Shown here: positions 5,782 through 8,199 of the stretch, one piece after another | How the letters are laid out: each line of letters starts with the position of its first letter | Position numbering within the stretch: the first letter of the stretch is position 1 | Assembly: GCA_946886425.1 (NCBI GenBank) | Contig: CAMPIP010000103.1 | Location: 1 to 8,199 of the forward strand | Length of the DNA: 8,199 nucleotides | DNA from: an uncultured Actinomycetes bacterium | GTDB lineage: Bacteria > Actinomycetota > Thermoleophilia > Solirubrobacterales > 70-9 | Direction: 5' to 3' | Notes under the pieces: generated by a model | Told to the model about the DNA's origin: nothing | What the model saw: the letters and a program-made list of their open reading frames with translations, nothing else | Databases searched by the model: none | Program-made: the position numbers and the translations under genes

Positions 5782-6522
5782 GTGCCGGACGTCGTCGTCC
5801 TCCTCCTGGCCGCCTCGGCGACCGCTGTAGCGACCGGGCTGGGCGCCGTCCCGGTTTTCCTGTTCGGCTCGCGCACCGAGCGGGCGACGCCGTTCCTGCT
5901 CGGGCTCGCCGCCGGCGTGATGGGGGTCGCCGCCGTCGCCGGGCTGCTGATCCCCGCCGGCGAAGAAGGGTCGTTCGCGTCGGTGGCCGCCGGGTTCGCG
6001 ATCGGCGTCGCCTTCCTCCTCGTGGCCAGTCGACGCTTCGAGCCTGAGCACGGGTTCATGGGACGCAGCGGCCCCGGGGCGCGGACCTCGGCGCTGGTCT
6101 TCCTGGTCCTGCTCGTCCACAGCCTGCCGGAGGGCCTGGCGATCGGCACCGCCTTCGCCTCCGAACGGGCCGGCCTGAGCCTGTTCGTGATCGTCGCGAT
6201 CGCGGTCCAGAATATCCCCGAGGGGACCAGCGTGGCGATCCCGATGCAGGAGGCCGGCTTCGGGCGGATGCGGCAGTTCTGGGCCGCGGTCGCGACCAGC
6301 GCCCCGCAGCCGGTCGGCGCCCTGATCGCCTTCCTCGCCGTCGAGGAGGTGAGCGGGCTGCTGCCGTTCTCCTTCGCCTTCGCGGCAGGGGCGATGCTGG
6401 CCCTGATCGTGGTCGAGCTGCTGCCCTCTGCCTACGCGGGGCGGCACCGGGAGGGTCCGAGCGCCGGCATCGCCTTCGGCGCGGCGGTGATGCTGGCGTT
6501 GAGCTACGCGCTCGGCGTCTGA
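5782..6522 (+). CDS. ZIP-family divalent metal transporter
   Basis: A 246-residue, roughly eight-helix membrane protein of the ZIP family, which moves Zn2+, Fe2+ or related ions into the cytoplasm. Signature helices are TM4 with HSLPEGLAIG (113-122) and TM5 with QNIPEGTSVA (143-152), plus VVELLP (210-215) in a late helix. By comparison with GufA/BbZIP-type transporters as I recall them, His113, Glu117 and Glu147 are the central metal ligands. Gln143 fits the GufA branch, while Ser114 replaces the usual Asn. The cytoplasmic loop before TM4 is short and nearly His-free, unlike many eukaryotic ZIPs. The start is GTG 5782, behind GGGGCGGA. It lies 43 bases after the GGDEF gene and could be co-transcribed with it; no terminator is visible between them. 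Direction and metal are inferred from family. Confidence 0.92.
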   Translation: MPDVVVLLLAASATAVATGLGAVPVFLFGSRTERATPFLLGLAAGVMGVAAVAGLLIPAGEEGSFASVAAGFAIGVAFLLVASRRFEPEHGFMGRSGPGARTSALVFLVLLVHSLPEGLAIGTAFASERAGLSLFVIVAIAVQNIPEGTSVAIPMQEAGFGRMRQFWAAVATSAPQPVGALIAFLAVEEVSGLLPFSFAFAAGAMLALIVVELLPSAYAGRHREGPSAGIAFGAAVMLALSYALGV

Positions 6523-6546
6523 CCCCCCCCGAGCGGGCCCCCCGAC

Positions 6547-6575
6547 CTGGCAGCGGCTTCCCGGCTGCCTATACT
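6547..6575 (+). promoter_or_regulatory. Promoter of the riboswitch/M23 peptidase transcript
   Basis: CTGGCA (6547-6552, 4 of 6 to TTGACA) and TATACT (6570-6575, 5 of 6 to TATAAT) are 17 bases apart, the ideal spacing. The predicted start near 6582 places the whole c-di-AMP riboswitch in the leader. A GCAGC/GCTGC inverted repeat (6550-6554 with 6564-6568) overlaps the spacer and may be the end of the ZIP transcript. Confidence 0.6.
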
Positions 6576-6619
6576 CCGCCGCTGACCGAAACCTGCCTAA
6601 TCCCTCCGTCGCTGACCGA
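6574..6619 (+). repeat. 16-base direct repeat, 30-base period, at the riboswitch 5' end
   Basis: CTCCGCCGCTGACCGA (6574-6589) recurs as CTCCGTCGCTGACCGA (6604-6619), 15 of 16 identical. The second copy runs into the start of the conserved riboswitch core; the first covers the end of the -10 box and the predicted transcription start. Confidence 0.75.
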
Positions 6620-6730
6620 GGGAGCGGGGGAACCACCGGGGAGACCACTCCCCAGGGGCGAATCGGACAGATGTGTCCGTAGCGCAGCTCTTTCAGCGCG
6701 AGCCCGACAGCTAACCCCGCCGGCTCCGGA
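6602..6730 (+). promoter_or_regulatory. c-di-AMP (ydaO/yuaA-type) riboswitch
   Basis: The leader follows the ydaO-type aptamer, known to bind two c-di-AMP and in Actinomycetota to sit before cell-wall hydrolase genes. Conserved blocks occur in order: GCTGACCGAGGGAGC, GGGGGAACCA (6626-6635), GGGGCGAATC (6655-6664) and CCCGACAGCTAACCCCG (6703-6719). Helices I can pair are GCGGGG/CCCCGC (6624-6629 with 6715-6720), GGGGAG/CTCCCC (6638-6643 with 6648-6653), CGGACA/TGTCCG (6664-6669 with 6674-6679) and GCGC/GCGC (6682-6685 with 6696-6699). These match the layout of the Thermoanaerobacter aptamer as I recall it. I could not settle the closing stem P1, so the edges are approximate. High c-di-AMP is expected to switch the peptidase off; the mechanism (termination or hiding the ribosome site at 6733) is not visible. 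Confidence 0.9.
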
Positions 6731-6732
6731 AA

Positions 6733-6738
6733 GAGAGG
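6733..6738 (+). promoter_or_regulatory. Shine-Dalgarno site that selects the TTG start
   Basis: GAGAGG lies 7 bases before TTG 6746, the correct spacing for initiation. The ATG that overlaps it at 6739 is directly adjacent to GG, too close to be served, and opens a different frame with non-protein-like sequence. Confidence 0.65.
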
Positions 6739-6745
6739 ATGTTCG

Positions 6746-7354
6746 TTGCTCGGTTCACGCAGTCGAAGCCTTCGGAAGCTGGCCCTCGCGCCGCTGGCGA
6801 TGCTTGCTTTCGTCGCCGCCACCGCGATCTCCGCGTCCCCGGCCCAGGCTGGCGAAGGCGGGCTCGGCATCGCGCCGCCGCCCAGCGCCGCGCCGGCCAG
6901 CGCCGCGTCGCCGACGGTGGAGACCTCGCGGCTGGTCTTCCCGGTCCGCGGGCCGCACCAGTACTGGGCGGGGATGGGCGACGGCCGCGGCCACCAGGGG
7001 GTCGACGTCGGCGCCCGCTGCGGGACGCCGCTGGTCGCCGCCCAGGCGGGGCGGGTCCGCTTCGTCAAATACCACCCCCGGGCCGGCAACTACGCGGTGA
7101 TCGACGTCGACGGCTCGACGCTCGACTTCGCCTACATGCACATGCGCGAACCGGCCTCGGTCGCGGTCGGCCAGCAGGTCCCGGCCGGCTACCCGCTCGG
7201 CTTCGTCGGCGACACCGGCAACGCCTCCGGCTGCCACCTTCACTTCGAGGTCTGGGAAGGCGCCTACTACGGCGGCGGCGCCCCGATCGACCCGATGCCG
7301 TTTCTGACCGCCTGGGACACCACTCGCAAGCGGGTCAAGCAGCGCAGTCGCTGA
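6746..7354 (+). CDS. Secreted M23 (LytM-type) zinc endopeptidase
   Basis: A 202-residue exported peptidoglycan endopeptidase. The N-terminus is a Sec signal peptide: basic SRSRSLRK, hydrophobic core (11-29), and AQA at 33-35 with likely cleavage before Gly36. A short Pro/Ala linker (43-55) leads into a single M23 domain. Metal and catalytic residues are present: HQGVD (His83, Asp87), YMHM (His132) and HLHFE (His164, His166). So it should be active, cutting peptide cross-links outside the membrane. There is no SH3, LysM or coiled-coil part, making it a minimal enzyme. The start is TTG 6746, supported by the signal peptide and by GAGAGG 7 bases upstream. Expression is predicted to be under the c-di-AMP riboswitch, tying wall cutting to turgor/wall signalling. 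The 3' end overlaps the convergent udgX by 20 bases. Confidence 0.93.
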   Translation: MLGSRSRSLRKLALAPLAMLAFVAATAISASPAQAGEGGLGIAPPPSAAPASAASPTVETSRLVFPVRGPHQYWAGMGDGRGHQGVDVGARCGTPLVAAQAGRVRFVKYHPRAGNYAVIDVDGSTLDFAYMHMREPASVAVGQQVPAGYPLGFVGDTGNASGCHLHFEVWEGAYYGGGAPIDPMPFLTAWDTTRKRVKQRSR

Positions 7355-7988
7355 CAGCGGCGGCGACCAGGCGGAGGTCGTCGACGAGGGCCGCGAGGGC
7401 GTCCTCGCGCTCGTCGTGGTCGCGCAGGCGCAGGATTGCCGAGGGGTGCATGGTCAGCGCCGCGATCGGGGCCAGCGGCGACTCGAGCAGGCGGCCGCGG
7501 TCGCGGGTGACGCGGACGGAGCTGCCGAACAGGGCCTTGGCGGCGGTCGAGCCGAGGGCGATCAGGCCGGTTGGGCGGACCGCCTCCAGCTCGGCCTCGA
7601 GCCACGGCTTGCAGGCCTCGACCTCGCCGGCCCGCGGCGTCTGGTGGAGGCGGCGCTTGCCGCGCGGCCGCCACTTGAAGTGCTTGACCGCGTTGGTCAC
7701 GTAGACCGCGTCCGAGTCGATGTCGGCGCCCTCCAGGGCGCGGGTGAGGACGCCGCCGGCAGGGCCGACGAACGGCTCGCCCTCGCGGTCCTCGCGGTCG
7801 CCGGGTTGCTCGCCGACCAGCATCAGCTTCGCCTTCTTCGAGCCGGCGCCGAAGACCGTCTGCGTGGCGTCGGCCCAGAGCGGGCAGCCGCGGCACTCGG
7901 CGGCCGCCTCGCGGAGGCGGGGGAGGGAGCGGCTGGCCGGCACGAACTCGGCGGCACTCCCGGCCTCGGACTTGGTGGCCATGCCCAC
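7335..7988 (-). CDS. udgX: UdgX-type uracil-DNA glycosylase with Fe-S cluster
   Basis: A 217-residue uracil-DNA glycosylase of the UdgX group, known from Mycobacterium smegmatis to remove uracil and become covalently attached to the abasic site through a His. Motifs in order: cluster Cys32 and Cys35 (CRGC), motif A GEQPGDREDREG (59-70) and PFVGPAG (72-78), VTNAVKH (97-103), the UdgX-specific KRRLH loop (111-115, covalent His115), cluster Cys126, and the HPSAILR motif (181-187). The M. smegmatis protein has KRRIH as I recall; Leu for Ile is conservative. Two starts fit: GTG 7988, used here, and ATG 7982. The upstream DUF72 gene stops 2 bases before GTG 7988, so the pair is an operon. The 3' end overlaps the M23 gene antisense. 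Confidence 0.94.
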   Translation of the reverse strand: MGMATKSEAGSAAEFVPASRSLPRLREAAAECRGCPLWADATQTVFGAGSKKAKLMLVGEQPGDREDREGEPFVGPAGGVLTRALEGADIDSDAVYVTNAVKHFKWRPRGKRRLHQTPRAGEVEACKPWLEAELEAVRPTGLIALGSTAAKALFGSSVRVTRDRGRLLESPLAPIAALTMHPSAILRLRDHDEREDALAALVDDLRLVAAAVSDCAA

Positions 7989-7990
7989 GG

Positions 7991-8199
7991 CTACCCGTCG
8001 CCGCCGGCGGACAAGCCCCGCATCAGGTAGCGGGCGTTGGCCGGGGCGTATCCCTTCCAGTCGTTGTTGAGGTAGGCGTAGGCCGGTCGCCGCGCGCGCC
8101 AGGCGGCGATCCGCCGCCCCCAGCCGTCCAGCTCGGCCTCCGAGTAGTTGCCGCCGCGGCCGCGGTGCCCGTAGTGGAGCCGCAGGTAGGCGAGGGGGC
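7991..8199 (-). CDS. DUF72 (YecE-like) protein, C-terminal 68 residues
   Basis: The last 68 codons of a minus-strand gene that enters from the right edge. AYLRLHYG (3-10), the NYSEAELDGWGRRIAAW region (17-33) and AYAYLNNDWKGYAPANA (39-55) are the conserved end of DUF72 proteins, a TIM-barrel-like family of about 240-280 residues without an established biochemical function. The stop TAG is at 7993-7991, 2 bases before the GTG of udgX, so the two are translated from one message. This adjacency is the best clue that the protein serves nucleic-acid repair; that is inference. Confidence 0.85.
   Translation of the reverse strand, partial: PLAYLRLHYGHRGRGGNYSEAELDGWGRRIAAWRARRPAYAYLNNDWKGYAPANARYLMRGLSAGGDG

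Noticed and set aside
6523..6545. C-run and GC-rich stretch after the ZIP stop as a terminator
   Set aside because: Only a 3-bp CCC/GGG pairing is available and no T tract follows; too weak to call.
5548..7089. 513-codon antisense open frame across the ZIP and M23 genes
   Set aside because: It crosses two convincing sense genes, a promoter and a riboswitch, and has no family-like segment.
6739..7704. 321-codon frame from ATG 6739
   Set aside because: Off-frame reading of the M23 gene; sequence is Arg/Gly-rich without domain, and the TTG 6746 frame gives a signal peptide and an active site.

Overview
This window is GC-rich DNA. It has GTG and TTG start codons, tightly packed genes, tRNAs without an encoded CCA end, a c-di-AMP riboswitch in front of a cell-wall peptidase, and a UdgX-type uracil-DNA glycosylase. 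Together these point to a high-GC Gram-positive chromosome (Actinomycetota). A Thermoleophilia/Solirubrobacterales-like member is my best guess, but this is inference; no taxonomic marker such as rRNA is present. The content looks like ordinary chromosome, with no transposase, integrase, phage or CRISPR array.

Left part (1-2049, minus strand): an MBL-fold metallohydrolase gene overlaps by 4 bases the start of an acetoacetate-CoA ligase gene that runs off the left edge. The two are almost certainly one transcript. The hydrolase carries HxDxDH in place of the textbook HxHxDH zinc motif.

Centre-left (2119-3640, mostly plus strand): three tRNA genes, Leu(CAA), Leu(TAG) and Trp(CCA), lie within 1.5 kb. 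Between them are a four-helix membrane protein of unknown function (minus strand) and a small stand-alone XRE-type regulator. The regulator is followed by a 16-bp-stem hairpin that abuts a perfect 28-bp palindrome. The palindrome's core (CACGTTATAACG) recurs with one mismatch over the presumed -10 region of the regulator's own promoter, which suggests a self-contained operator/regulator circuit.

Centre (3687-6522, plus strand): a ten-helix membrane protein ends in an intact GGDEF diguanylate cyclase domain and a degenerate HD-GYP domain that has lost most metal ligands. Its gene starts 46 bases after tRNA-Trp. A ZIP-family metal transporter follows.

Right part (6523-8199): a promoter and a c-di-AMP (ydaO-type) riboswitch precede a secreted M23 endopeptidase gene that starts with TTG. 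Its 3' end overlaps by 20 bases the convergent end of udgX, which lies directly behind a DUF72 gene that enters from the right edge.

The items most worth following are the XRE/palindrome module, the DUF72-UdgX pair, the riboswitch with its near-perfect 16-base direct repeat, and the GGDEF plus inactive HD-GYP protein.
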